Positions 10,201 to 19,058 are shown, counted from the first letter of the stretch. The stretch is DNA of 45,778 bases from Balneolia bacterium (GCA_003566635.1 PXCK01000111.1:1-45778), one strand, 5' to 3'. Notes: generated by a model not told the origin, from the letters alone. Made by a program: numbers and translations.

Positions 10201-10410
10201 TACAACTTGAGCAGCCCGGATTGGCTAGGAATGCCACAAACACGTATTGGTGTACGCGGTACATATCGTACTTTAGACGAGTTTTCACCACGTTACGCAC
10301 CAGCATTTACAACTGATGTAAGTGGAGAACTTGTTCCTGACCCAACAGCCCCGGGCTTTGGTAATGGTAATGAATGGGAATTCAGAACATACATTCAGAT
10401 CAATCTTTAA
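7261..10410 (+). CDS. Hybrid protein: clan GH-A-like glycosidase domain fused to an outer-membrane beta-barrel
   Basis: A 1049-residue protein with a signal peptide (about 1-24). Residues about 30-405 look like a clan GH-A TIM barrel: E174 in LLGNENNYGL fits the acid/base after strand 4, and E275 in VLLTEFGSD fits the nucleophile after strand 7, most like GH2/GH5-type barrels. From about 430 to the end the sequence is a long series of amphipathic, aromatic-rich beta-strands with alternating polarity and turn-rich links, ending in RTYIQINL, as in outer-membrane barrels. I see no TonB box, plug or carboxypeptidase-like domain, so it is not a SusC type. It begins the main operon-like run and ends 20 bp before the next preferred start. 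I infer a surface or periplasmic glucan enzyme anchored to, or feeding, its own channel. The family is unassigned. Confidence 0.75.
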   Translation: MKKIRRFTALFIFLLMSTTLVAHAQQGTVVDLQESEDGWRMIVDGEPLMINGMNWDYFPIGTNYTYDFWGQSPRFIQQALDYEMGLLQNMGVNAIRVYTGITREWIEYIYDNFGIYTMLNHSFGRYGVDIDGVWMANTEYSDPRVEELLLREVTEMVQEFQGTRGLLLYLLGNENNYGLFWGGAETEDIPIQDRESTIRAEAMYKLFNEAAVQMKQISDSIPVALCNGDLLFMELIVEHAPDIDIFGTNVYRGETFTDLYDRVAAEYGKPVLLTEFGSDAFNAITNQEDQLMQAHFKRLNWLDIYENAAGMGRAGNSIGGFTFQFSDGWWKHGQTTDLDVHNTEATWANGGYWWDYEEGENNMNEEWFGINAKGPTNAAGFYELFPRAAYYVIKDAHQFDVYADGVTIEDLREHFDNISLTGAMLRARGDRASLQVDRISPITLSRFTADFSTFSTGGDKITTPSSANPDDRVFPNQQGFDHMQSFIIGVEANPTANVSANVEVSVLGNVAQNPIDEIFYENRGRPVRVSGPDGDVTLEDVNRVQLYSAEYNWNHRWFDLTGFYRTGRYHWAYEGDFFNLYPEANYGPNIDIYNGVAPFGFEAEFRRELSGLKMAFGPELWWGANPALLLKYTRDFGHYRVTGIYHEDIDRQRETVSSFAIPQPQTRRVALHVNRSFGNFEVDLGGLWAGEPLNGREFQIYRGPEDGSGDIFVDEIKPEDNWGGKLKLTYMGGGFNWYGQTALMGLVANGGFDQTITFTGWRLKDSGSGNQFHVLSGFTYQLGDFQIAPNFMYQQPLEGPIPSGVEAPGRPRNILDDPFVVRGNRETVAGELLLTYDPTPETWMYAWDSDRIENAVFAASVGFVYRHHPTTQDAAVGILPDGRSTFPFDGAPPARDLWEVHARVVSKPNNHFGIIANIYGGEAESNGSDDRLLNRFGTELRMVYRHLKLNSFLRINDWGPYDYHRDFNQTYPLQLMADLSYNLSSPDWLGMPQTRIGVRGTYRTLDEFSPRYAPAFTTDVSGELVPDPTAPGFGNGNEWEFRTYIQINL

Positions 10411-10430
10411 TGACAAAAATGGCAATTATT

Positions 10431-11852
10431 ATGAATAAATTAGTCATAACAAATATAAAGCGTACACTATTTGCATGTTTGCTGTTAGTGTTTATTGCGA
10501 CAGCCTGTGAGCGTTCAGTGGACGGGTTATCAGAACCTGAATTCCCGGCAAATCCTGAAGTCTTTATAGACGGCTTTAGCGCAGGTTTGGAATATTACCC
10601 ATACGAAGAGTCCAGACAAGACGCATTTAGTGTAGACGGTAATACATTCTTTGGAACAACAGGAGCTTCAATGCGCTTCGATGTTCCAAATTTTGGCGAC
10701 CCGGGTGGGGCTTTTGCCGGTGCAATCTTCAGAGATGACAATGGCGGTAGAAATCTTACAGGTTTCAACGCACTAACCTTTTATGCCAAGGCGAGCAGTG
10801 CTGCCACTGTAGGTGAAATTGGTTTTGGTCAAGATTTTGAAGGAAATACTTTTGAAGTATCTTTAACTGGTCTACGCCTTACCACAAATTGGAGACAGTA
10901 TACCATACCTGTCCCCGACCCATCTGTCTTAACGCAACACAGAGGTCTCTTCTGGTATTCAGCAGGACCAAATGAAGCTGGAGATGGCTTCAGCATGTGG
11001 GTGGATGAATTGCAATATGAAAGTCTTGATGATTTGGCTCAACCACGTCCTGCTATTCAAGCTGGTAATGATGTAGAAGCGATAGCCTTTATTGGTTCAA
11101 CTCTACAAATATCAGGAATGCAATACACAGCTAATTTACCGGATGGACAAGATGTAACAATAAATGCAGCACCTGCTTATTATGAATTTATCAGCGATAA
11201 TCCTAGTGTTGCTACCGTAGATCAAATGGGACAGGTAACTGTTGTTGGTGAAGGAACTGCAGAAATTACTGCCAGTTTAGCGGGTGTTCCTGCAAGTGGT
11301 TCACTAACTGTTGAGTCACAAGGTGAGTTTATAATGCCACCTACACCAGACAGAGATCCATCAGATGTAATCTCAATCTTTAGTAATGCCTATGAGAATG
11401 TGCCGGTAGACTTCTATAATGGATTCTATGCACCATTCCAGACAACAACATCTAATGACTTTACGATTGATGGTCAAGACTTCCTGGGATATGAGAATTT
11501 CAACTTTGTTGGTATAGAGTTTAACCAAAATGTACCAACAATAGATGGAAGTGAAATGACTCACTTGTCTGTTGATATTTTCTTGCCGAATGAAGTGCCT
11601 CCGGGTTCCGCATTTAGAGCTGTAATTGTTAATGATCTTGGTGGTGACAACCAAAATAGTGCATCTGCATCTGTATTTGCAAATAGTGGAATGCCAAGAT
11701 TAACGTCAGGTGAATGGATTACGCTAAATGTTGATATGAGAGGCATGTCAGATAGATCAAACCTTGGTCAAATTGTATTTGATTCCGATCAGGGTCCTGC
11801 ATTACAAGGTGCAACAATTTATGTAACGAATATCTATCTCTATAGAGAATAA
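10431..11852 (+). CDS. Surface glycan-binding lipoprotein with CBM-like, Big2-like and CBM-like modules
   Basis: From ATG 10431 this gives 473 residues with a lipoprotein signal ending LLVFIATAC. An alternative ATG at 10410 overlaps the previous stop and adds seven residues. Residues about 40-205 are a galactose-binding-like beta-sandwich (FTGFNALTFYAK and WVDEL regions). About 215-300 is an Ig-like Big2 domain (ISDNPSVATVDQMGQVTVVG). The last about 155 residues start DVISIFSNAYENVPVDFY and match the CBM-like module of the giant protein at 1-3512. There is no catalytic site. It sits between the hybrid barrel gene and the GH16 gene, three bases before the latter. It is comparable in role to the surface glycan-binding lipoproteins of Bacteroidota glycan loci; the ligand is probably beta-1,3-glucan by context. 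Confidence 0.8.
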   Translation: MNKLVITNIKRTLFACLLLVFIATACERSVDGLSEPEFPANPEVFIDGFSAGLEYYPYEESRQDAFSVDGNTFFGTTGASMRFDVPNFGDPGGAFAGAIFRDDNGGRNLTGFNALTFYAKASSAATVGEIGFGQDFEGNTFEVSLTGLRLTTNWRQYTIPVPDPSVLTQHRGLFWYSAGPNEAGDGFSMWVDELQYESLDDLAQPRPAIQAGNDVEAIAFIGSTLQISGMQYTANLPDGQDVTINAAPAYYEFISDNPSVATVDQMGQVTVVGEGTAEITASLAGVPASGSLTVESQGEFIMPPTPDRDPSDVISIFSNAYENVPVDFYNGFYAPFQTTTSNDFTIDGQDFLGYENFNFVGIEFNQNVPTIDGSEMTHLSVDIFLPNEVPPGSAFRAVIVNDLGGDNQNSASASVFANSGMPRLTSGEWITLNVDMRGMSDRSNLGQIVFDSDQGPALQGATIYVTNIYLYRE

Positions 11853-11855
11853 GTC

Positions 11856-12698
11856 ATGAAATTGTTGATCACTGCAAAAACTATTTTCGTTAGTTTGTTA
11901 CTAGTTGCTACATCCCTGTTATGGGGATGTAGCAATCCTAGTGATTCTGACGATGACGGAACGTTCACAAATCTAATCTTTGAAGATAATTTCGATGTTG
12001 ACGGAAGCGTAAATCCTGATTTTTGGTCTTTTGACATAGGAACCGGTGTTGAACAGGGAATTCCCGGCTGGGGTAATCAAGAGCTTCAATACTACACCGA
12101 TAGACCCGAGAATATAAAGGTGCAAGATGGCATGCTTCATATTATTGCGGACAGAGAGAATTTTAGTGGTTCTGAGTTTACCTCAGCTAAAATTCTTACA
12201 AGAGATAAATTTGAGACAACCTTTGGAAGATTTGAAGCTCGTATAAAACTGCCTTTTGGGCAAGGTATTTGGCCTGCATTTTGGTTATTAGGAGATGATT
12301 CTGATGGAACAGTTATCTGGCCTCAAATTGGTGAAATCGATATCATGGAATATAAGGGCCAAGAACCTAGAATCGTACACGGGAGTGTACATGGCCCGGG
12401 ATACTCTGCCGGGCAAGCGGTAACTCGTACCTTTCAATTACCAAGTGGTAGATTCGATACAGACTTCCACATTTTCGCAATCGAGTGGAGCCCAGACCGA
12501 ATTGATTATTTTGTAAACGACACTAGATATTTTACCATAACTCCGGATAATGTGCCCGGAGAATGGGTGTTTAACGACAACAAATTCTATATTATTTTAA
12601 ACGTGGCTGTAGGTGGAACATTCGTAGGCTCTCCAACCAACAATACTCCGTTTCCACAAACTATGTTAGTGGATTATGTAAGAGTTTATGAGTGGTAA
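11856..12698 (+). CDS. GH16 endo-beta-1,3-glucanase (laminarinase) lipoprotein
   Basis: A 280-residue protein with a lipobox near residue 25 (SLLWGC). The GH16 fold covers about 38-280 with the catalytic signature GEIDIMEY: E160 nucleophile, D162, E165 acid/base. The FGRFEARIKLPFGQGIWPAFWL segment upstream and the EWSPDRIDYFVND segment downstream are typical of bacterial laminarinases of the beta-bulge type. It hydrolyses internal beta-1,3 (or 1,3-1,4) linkages, here probably laminarin, at the outer membrane. It lacks extra binding modules, which the neighbouring lipoprotein may supply. Confidence 0.95.
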   Translation: MKLLITAKTIFVSLLLVATSLLWGCSNPSDSDDDGTFTNLIFEDNFDVDGSVNPDFWSFDIGTGVEQGIPGWGNQELQYYTDRPENIKVQDGMLHIIADRENFSGSEFTSAKILTRDKFETTFGRFEARIKLPFGQGIWPAFWLLGDDSDGTVIWPQIGEIDIMEYKGQEPRIVHGSVHGPGYSAGQAVTRTFQLPSGRFDTDFHIFAIEWSPDRIDYFVNDTRYFTITPDNVPGEWVFNDNKFYIILNVAVGGTFVGSPTNNTPFPQTMLVDYVRVYEW

Positions 12699-12744
12699 TT
12701 CCGATCCATAACATTATTATTTAAGAACTTTATTTCATTTTATT

Positions 12745-15700
12745 TTGGCTCTAACAACGATAGAACTTCAAGACGAAATCTGGTTTAAAATTTCGGATAG
12801 CAATGCTATGCGTCCTTTCTTTATGAGCATAGTAAGTGATTCCAATCATTGGATGTTTATTTCCAGTAACGGAGGATTAACAGCAGGAAGAAAAAATAGC
12901 GAGTATGCTCTCTTTCCATACTATACCGATGATAAAATTACCGAATCGTATGAAATTACCGGCAGTAAAACACTAATTAGAATTAACGGAAAAAACGATT
13001 CCAAAATTTGGGAACCTTTTTCGGATCGTTTTACCGGTAAGTATAAAATTACACGAAACCTCTATAAGAACTATTACGGGAACAAGATTCTCTTTGAAGA
13101 GATTAATCACGATTTAGAATTAACATTTCGATATCAGTGGAATTCAAGCAACATTTATGGTTTCGTTCGTAAAGCTGAACTTATTAATCAGTCAGGTCAT
13201 GAGTATGATCTAACAATGATTGATGGCATTCAGAATGTGCTTCCCTATGGAGTAGAACCTGATGTTCAGATAAAATCGAGTAACTTGGTCGATGCATATA
13301 AACGTAGCGAAATTTTGCAAGACGTTGGTCTCGGAATTTTTGCCCTTAGTGCTATTATTGTTGATAAAGCCGAGCCGAGTGAGGCCTTGAAAGCAAATAT
13401 TGCGTGGTCTTTAGGATTTAAAAATCCGCAATATTTGGTTTCATCTTTACAGCTAAACAAATTTCGTAATGGTGGAGAAGTTGAGTCCGAAAACGACGTA
13501 AAAGGAGAGAAAGGCGCATATCTAGTTAAAGAGTCTTTTAAATTAGAAGCCCAAACAAGAAAAGAATGGTCAATAATTGCTAATGTTAACCAGAACCATT
13601 CAGATATAATCTCACTCAAAAAAAAGATACAGTCAAATAAACAACTACCACAGCAAATAGATGAAGACGTTACTAAAGGATCTGAAAAACTTTTAAAGTT
13701 GATTTCAGGGGCTGATGGTATACGTCATTCATCTGATTTGCTGAAGGATGCCCGTCATTTTTCAAATGTGCTTTTCAATATTATGCGGGGTGGTACATTC
13801 GACTTGAATTACCAAATTGAAAAGAAAGATTTTTCTGAATACTTGTTAAATGCCAATAAAAATGTTTTTAACAGAAATAAGCAGCTAATTGAAAAATTAC
13901 CTGAGGTATTCGATAAATTCTATTTGGAAGATTTATTCGAGAAGGTTGATGACGCGGATTTATATCGACTATTTAAGGAATATTTACCTTTAAAGTTTAG
14001 CCGAAGACATGGAGACCCAAGCAGGCCATGGAATCAGTTTTCAATAAATACGCATAGTGAAAAAGATGGATCCAAAATATTAGATTACGAAGGAAACTGG
14101 AGAGATTTATTCCAAAATTGGGAGGCTTTAGCACATTCATATCCGGGTTTTATTGAAGGTATGATATTCAAGTTTCTAAATACATCTACTTTCGATGGGT
14201 ATAATCCATACCGTGTTACTAAAGGTGGGTTTGATTGGGAAACCATCGAACCTGATAACCCTTGGTCTTACATTGGGTACTGGGGAGATCATCAGATAAT
14301 CTATTTGCTAAAGTTCCTTGAATTCTATCATTCACATAATCCTACTGCATTTAAATCACTTTTTGAAAAAGAATGTTTTGTATATGCAGACGTTCCTTAT
14401 CGTATAAAATCCTACCAAGATATTGTCAGAGATTCAAAAAATACTATCGATTTCGACGAACATTCTGATGCTTCCATTAGAAAACATGTTGCTTCTCTTG
14501 GAGCAGATGGAGCTTTACTTACAGTAGGTGATGATGACATATATCGGGTTAATTTCTTGGAGAAGATGCTTGCTACTGTTCTTGCAAAAATGTCCAACTT
14601 CATTCCAGAAGGTGGAATTTGGATGAATACTCAGAGACCAGAGTGGAATGATGCAAATAATGCACTTGTAGGGAATGGCGTTTCTATGGTAACACTGTAC
14701 TACCTTAGAAGATTTTTGAATTTTTTCCAGCCTATTTTTGATAATAATAAATCCGGTTCGGTTAAAATATCAGAAGAATTAAACCAATTCTTTATAGAGC
14801 TTGTGGATGTTCTTGAAAAGAATAAGAATCAAATCTCTAAAGGGTTTAATGATTCAGAAAGAAAAGAAATTACTGATGGTTTAGGTGAGGCCGGTAGTAA
14901 ATTTCGAACTACTGTTTATGATAACGGTTTTACCGGTAAGAAAACTAAGGTTTCGTTTGAACAGTTAAAAAACTTTACTGATGTGTCATTAGCTTACCTG
15001 GAGCAATCAATAGATACCAATAAGCGAACAGATGATTTATATCATGCATATAACATTTTAAATATAAATGATAGTGGGTTTTCTATTTCATATCTGAGTG
15101 AAATGCTTGAAGGTCAGGTAGCTGTATTGAGTTCGGGGTATTTAAGCTCCAAAGATGCTGTTAGAGTCATGGATGCTCTTTCGAAAAGTGCATTGTATAG
15201 AAAAGACCAAAACAGCTACATGCTTTATCCAAATAAAGACCTTCCCAAGTTTCTTGAAAAGAATAATATTCCAGAAGCATCCATAAAAAAATCTGAGTTA
15301 CTTCAAACCTTAATAAAAGATTACTATTTAGGTCTTGTTGTCAAGGATGTTGAAGGCGGTTATCATTTTAATGGGAATTTCCGAAACGCAGCCGATGTAA
15401 AAGAAGAATTAGAGTATCTATCCACAGCCAAATACAAAGACCTGGTCAAAAAAGATGGTGACTTGGTACTAAAAATATTTGAGGAAGTATTTAACCATAA
15501 AGCTTTTACCGGTAGATCAGGAACATTTTTCGGGTATGAAGGATTAGGTTCGATTTATTGGCATATGGTTTCAAAACTTTATCTTGCTGTTGAGGAGGTT
15601 GCTTTAAAAGCTATTGATGAAAATGCTGATGATAAAGTTCAAGAGAAGCTAAGCAAACATTTTTATGAGGTTGGTAAAGGGATAGGTATCCATAAAGACC

Positions 15701-16161
15701 CTAAACTATACGGGGCTTTCCCAACTGATGCTTATTCTCATACACCTTGGCATAGGGGGGCACAACAGCCGGGTATGACAGGGCAGGTAAAAGAGGATAT
15801 ACTGGTACATATTGGCGAAGCAGGTATTGAAGCAATAGATGGTAATATTAGTTTCAATCCTAGTCTGTTAAGAAAAGGTGAGTTTTTGAGTGAAAAATCA
15901 ACTGTTAAATTTGTTGATGTTAATCAACAAATAACAGAGTTAGAAATACCTGAGCAGAGTATTATGTACTCATATTGTCAGGTACCGGTTATATATAAAA
16001 TATCTGAAGCTGATAGTTTAAAAATAACATTCAGTAATAATTATACAACAACCATACAGGGACTTTTGGTTGATGAAAAAACAAGTTCCGAAATATTTAA
16101 CAGAACCGGAAATGTCAAATTAATTGAAGTTTTTTTAAGTCGTTCACATTTAAAGGAGTAA
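12745..16161 (+). CDS. GH149-like beta-1,3-glucan phosphorylase
   Basis: A 1138-residue protein without a signal peptide, so cytoplasmic. Its size, beta-sandwich N-terminus (SSNGGLTAGRKNSEYALFPY) and central alpha/alpha-barrel motifs (GYWGDHQIIYLLKFL, RPEWNDANNALVGNG) fit the GH94-related phosphorylases of about 1100 residues that act on beta-1,3-gluco-oligosaccharides (GH149, possibly GH161). D636 in EWND is the candidate general acid. Such enzymes release glucose-1-phosphate with inorganic phosphate, saving ATP. The start is TTG at 12745; a stop lies in frame at 12709-12711 and no ATG occurs between. The first internal ATG (residue 22) may cut into family sequence. It lies between GH16 and GH17 genes, which fits laminarin-oligosaccharide use. 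Family assignment is from memory of motifs and context. Confidence 0.75.
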   Translation: MALTTIELQDEIWFKISDSNAMRPFFMSIVSDSNHWMFISSNGGLTAGRKNSEYALFPYYTDDKITESYEITGSKTLIRINGKNDSKIWEPFSDRFTGKYKITRNLYKNYYGNKILFEEINHDLELTFRYQWNSSNIYGFVRKAELINQSGHEYDLTMIDGIQNVLPYGVEPDVQIKSSNLVDAYKRSEILQDVGLGIFALSAIIVDKAEPSEALKANIAWSLGFKNPQYLVSSLQLNKFRNGGEVESENDVKGEKGAYLVKESFKLEAQTRKEWSIIANVNQNHSDIISLKKKIQSNKQLPQQIDEDVTKGSEKLLKLISGADGIRHSSDLLKDARHFSNVLFNIMRGGTFDLNYQIEKKDFSEYLLNANKNVFNRNKQLIEKLPEVFDKFYLEDLFEKVDDADLYRLFKEYLPLKFSRRHGDPSRPWNQFSINTHSEKDGSKILDYEGNWRDLFQNWEALAHSYPGFIEGMIFKFLNTSTFDGYNPYRVTKGGFDWETIEPDNPWSYIGYWGDHQIIYLLKFLEFYHSHNPTAFKSLFEKECFVYADVPYRIKSYQDIVRDSKNTIDFDEHSDASIRKHVASLGADGALLTVGDDDIYRVNFLEKMLATVLAKMSNFIPEGGIWMNTQRPEWNDANNALVGNGVSMVTLYYLRRFLNFFQPIFDNNKSGSVKISEELNQFFIELVDVLEKNKNQISKGFNDSERKEITDGLGEAGSKFRTTVYDNGFTGKKTKVSFEQLKNFTDVSLAYLEQSIDTNKRTDDLYHAYNILNINDSGFSISYLSEMLEGQVAVLSSGYLSSKDAVRVMDALSKSALYRKDQNSYMLYPNKDLPKFLEKNNIPEASIKKSELLQTLIKDYYLGLVVKDVEGGYHFNGNFRNAADVKEELEYLSTAKYKDLVKKDGDLVLKIFEEVFNHKAFTGRSGTFFGYEGLGSIYWHMVSKLYLAVEEVALKAIDENADDKVQEKLSKHFYEVGKGIGIHKDPKLYGAFPTDAYSHTPWHRGAQQPGMTGQVKEDILVHIGEAGIEAIDGNISFNPSLLRKGEFLSEKSTVKFVDVNQQITELEIPEQSIMYSYCQVPVIYKISEADSLKITFSNNYTTTIQGLLVDEKTSSEIFNRTGNVKLIEVFLSRSHLKE

Positions 16162-16165
16162 CATC

Positions 16166-17470
16166 ATGAAGTATTTCATCGGAATTACAATTTTAACTTT
16201 ATCTGTATTTATGATAAATGCATGTTCTAGTAATGGGGAAGAACACGATTTTTCCTCAATAACCATAACTGCCGAAGAAATACTGGGTGACCCGTATTAT
16301 CGTGCAATTTCTTTTGGGGCGTATCGCGAGAACACTCGTGATATTCAACCAACAATTCCACAACTAAAAGAAGACCTAAAAATTCTTCATGCTATGGGAA
16401 TCAGAGTTTTACGCACATACAATGTACACTATGACGAAGCGGCAAATTTACTTCAAGCTATTCGTGAGATGCAACAAGAAGATCCTACATTTGAGATGTA
16501 CGTTATGTTAGGAGCGTGGATTGATGCAAAGAATTCATGGACCGATGAGCCTGAGCGTATTAGAGATGTTGATGCACCAAGAAACGCTGAAGAAATTGCT
16601 CGTTCTGTTGAATTAACCCAACAATACCCTGATATAGTAAAGATTATAGCCGTAGGAAACGAAGCTATGGTTCACTGGGCTACAGAATATTATGTGGAAC
16701 CTTCAATTATTTTGTATTGGGTAAACCATCTGCAAGACCTTAAAGCACAGGGCGAATTACCCGAAACCCTTTGGATAACATCGTCCGATAACTTTGCTTC
16801 TTGGGGCGGTGGTGGAGAAGAATACCACAATGAAGATTTGAATGAGCTCATTCGTGCAGTAGATTTTATTTCTATGCATACTTATCCAATGCACGACACA
16901 CATTATAACCCTGAGTTTTGGGGTGTCCCGGAAGAAGAATATCATCTTTCTGATTTAGAAAAAATCCATGCTGCTATGGATCGTTCGCTCGACTATGCTG
17001 TAATGCAATTCAACAGTGTAGTAGATTACATGAGAAGTTTAGGAGTTGAAAAGCCGGTTCATATCGGTGAAACTGGTTGGGCAAGTATTTCTAATGAATA
17101 TTATGGAGAAGGTGGTGCCAATGCAATTGACGAGTATAAAAAAGGTTTATATCATCAGTCAATTAGAGAGTGGTCAGATGAAAACAATATTTCAGTTTTC
17201 TATTTTGAGGCATTCGATGAACCATGGAAAGATGCAATGAATCCTCTTGGTTCTGAAAATCATTTTGGTTTAATCAATCTGGAAGCACAAGCTAAATTTC
17301 CTATATGGGATTTAGTTGATGAGGGTATATTTGAAGGCTTAACCAGAGATGGCATGCCAATCACCAAAACATATGGTGGTGACTTAGATTCTCTAATGCA
17401 GGATGTACTTGTACCGCCAACAGCTGCTGAAATTCGTGCAAGGCAAGAAGCACAAGCTTCACAAGACTAA
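16166..17470 (+). CDS. GH17-family beta-glucan hydrolase/transferase, lipoprotein
   Basis: A 434-residue protein with a lipobox (SVFMINACSS) and a strong ribosome-binding site, AAAGGAG at 16152-16158. The TIM barrel carries GNEAMVHW with acid/base E166 and HIGETGWAS with nucleophile E302, both typical of GH17. FEAFDEPWK near residue 350 closes the active site. The Ala/Gln-rich C-terminal tail after about residue 405 is outside the barrel. It is membrane-anchored, likely in the periplasm or on the outer membrane, and may split or transglycosylate beta-1,3-glucan oligosaccharides. It follows the phosphorylase gene by four bases. Confidence 0.88.
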   Translation: MKYFIGITILTLSVFMINACSSNGEEHDFSSITITAEEILGDPYYRAISFGAYRENTRDIQPTIPQLKEDLKILHAMGIRVLRTYNVHYDEAANLLQAIREMQQEDPTFEMYVMLGAWIDAKNSWTDEPERIRDVDAPRNAEEIARSVELTQQYPDIVKIIAVGNEAMVHWATEYYVEPSIILYWVNHLQDLKAQGELPETLWITSSDNFASWGGGGEEYHNEDLNELIRAVDFISMHTYPMHDTHYNPEFWGVPEEEYHLSDLEKIHAAMDRSLDYAVMQFNSVVDYMRSLGVEKPVHIGETGWASISNEYYGEGGANAIDEYKKGLYHQSIREWSDENNISVFYFEAFDEPWKDAMNPLGSENHFGLINLEAQAKFPIWDLVDEGIFEGLTRDGMPITKTYGGDLDSLMQDVLVPPTAAEIRARQEAQASQD

Positions 17471-17488
17471 TTATAATGATTATTAAAT

Positions 17489-17523
17489 GTGTCCTCTAAA
17501 AAGTTTTAGAATTTAGAGGACAC
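17489..17523 (+). terminator. Hairpin between GH17 and MFS genes
   Basis: A perfect 12 bp stem (17489-17500 with 17512-17523) and an 11 nt loop. Only three T residues follow before an A run, so it may be an attenuating or mRNA-stabilising hairpin rather than a full terminator. Confidence 0.6.
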
Positions 17524-17585
17524 TTTAAAAAGGGATAATAAATATTAATTTGAGGAATGGACTGAAATATAAGGAAGTAATATAA

Positions 17586-19016
17586 ATGGGTAATTCAGCT
17601 ATATCTAAAAGAGGAAAAGTACCTTTTACTCAGAAAGCATCATTTGGTGCCGGTCACTTAGTTTTAAACCTATTGCCGGGTGCTTTAGGTGTATTTATGT
17701 TTTTTCTGCTTACCGCTTTTGGTATGGATCCATTCCTTGCCGGGCTTTTAGGTGGACTCCCAAGACTTTTTGATGCTATATCTGACCCAATTATGGGTTT
17801 TATTTCAGACAACACCAACACACGTTGGGGGCGTAGAAGACCTTATGTATTTATTGGAGCTATTTTAAGTGGTATATTTTTTATCCTTTTATGGCAAATG
17901 GATGAGACCAATTCCGTTAACTATAATTTTTGGTACTTTTTGATAATGTCTATGGTATTCCTTGTCGGTAATACCATGTTTGCTACACCTCTTATTGGTC
18001 TTGGCTATGAAATGACCGACGATTATAACGAGCGTACTCGCTTGATGGCATTCTCTCAAACTGTTGGCCAGATTGCATGGATGATTGTTCCTTGGTTTTG
18101 GGTTCTTGTTGCAAACCCCGACTTATTTGCGGATCAGGCAACCGGTGTGAGACAACTATCTATAATGGTTGGTGTCGCATGTATTGCACTGGGGCTTCTT
18201 CCGGCAATATTCTGTCAGGGTATAGATAGTGAACGAATTGAAAATAGGAAAGAGCTTTCTTTTAGAACGATTTTTTCAAATTTAAAAGAGTTACTCAAAG
18301 GAATTGTTTTAATTGCAAAAAACAAGCCATTTGCGAGATTATGTGGTGCTACATTCTTAGTGTTCAATGGTTTCCAAATGGTAGCATCTTTTAGTTTCTT
18401 CATCATTGTTTTTTATATGTTTAATGGTGACTACGGATTGGCCGGTAACTGGCCGGCATGGTTTTCTACGGTCACAGCAATTACAACGGCATTTCTTGTA
18501 ATACCCATAGTATCTAAGATTGCTGATATTTATGGCAAAAAGAATGCATTTATCATTTCTACTGCTTTATCTATTATTGGTTATATCCTAAAATGGTGGG
18601 GTTTTACACCAGATAACCCTTGGTTGATGTTTATGCCAATACCTTTTATGGCATTTGGTTTAGGTGGTCTGTTTACATTAATGTTAAGTATGACGGCTGA
18701 TGTTTGTGACCTTGATGAATTAAAAAATGGAATGCCCAGAAAAGAAGGTACATTTGGTGCTATTTACTGGTGGATGGTAAAAGTTGGTCAGGCTTTAGCT
18801 CTTGTATTAGGTGGTCTTGTACTTAGTTTGGTTGGATTCGATCAAAACGCTGCCACTCAAACCGAATCAACCCTAACATACTTGCGTCTTGCTGATATTT
18901 TTATACCCGCATTAACTGCCGGGTTGGCGATTTGGGTAATGTGGGGCTATGACCTAACTGAAGAAAAAGCAGAGAATATTAAGAAAGAACTTGTTAAACG
19001 TAGAGGAATACTCTAA
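17586..19016 (+). CDS. MFS sugar symporter of the GPH (glycoside-pentoside-hexuronide:cation) family
   Basis: A 476-residue protein with about 12 hydrophobic segments. The GPH hallmark is clear near residues 58-90: LPRLFDAISDPIMGFISDNT followed by RWGRRRPYV. Midway there is a cytoplasmic loop (about 215-240). Transporters of this family move glycosides across the inner membrane with Na+ or H+. Position between the periplasmic GH17 and the cytoplasmic GH17 pair argues that it imports beta-glucan oligosaccharides for the phosphorylase. It is preceded by a hairpin at 17489 and by AAGGAAG a few bases before the start. Confidence 0.9.
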   Translation: MGNSAISKRGKVPFTQKASFGAGHLVLNLLPGALGVFMFFLLTAFGMDPFLAGLLGGLPRLFDAISDPIMGFISDNTNTRWGRRRPYVFIGAILSGIFFILLWQMDETNSVNYNFWYFLIMSMVFLVGNTMFATPLIGLGYEMTDDYNERTRLMAFSQTVGQIAWMIVPWFWVLVANPDLFADQATGVRQLSIMVGVACIALGLLPAIFCQGIDSERIENRKELSFRTIFSNLKELLKGIVLIAKNKPFARLCGATFLVFNGFQMVASFSFFIIVFYMFNGDYGLAGNWPAWFSTVTAITTAFLVIPIVSKIADIYGKKNAFIISTALSIIGYILKWWGFTPDNPWLMFMPIPFMAFGLGGLFTLMLSMTADVCDLDELKNGMPRKEGTFGAIYWWMVKVGQALALVLGGLVLSLVGFDQNAATQTESTLTYLRLADIFIPALTAGLAIWVMWGYDLTEEKAENIKKELVKRRGIL

Positions 19017-19058
19017 CCCGAATTATTCACAAAGGTATTAAACTTAAAACTAAATTTT

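Noticed and set aside
17586-19016. Possible phosphotransferase or ABC sugar permease
   Set aside because: The LPRLFDAISDP and GRRRPYV motifs and about 12 helices fit the GPH symporter family.
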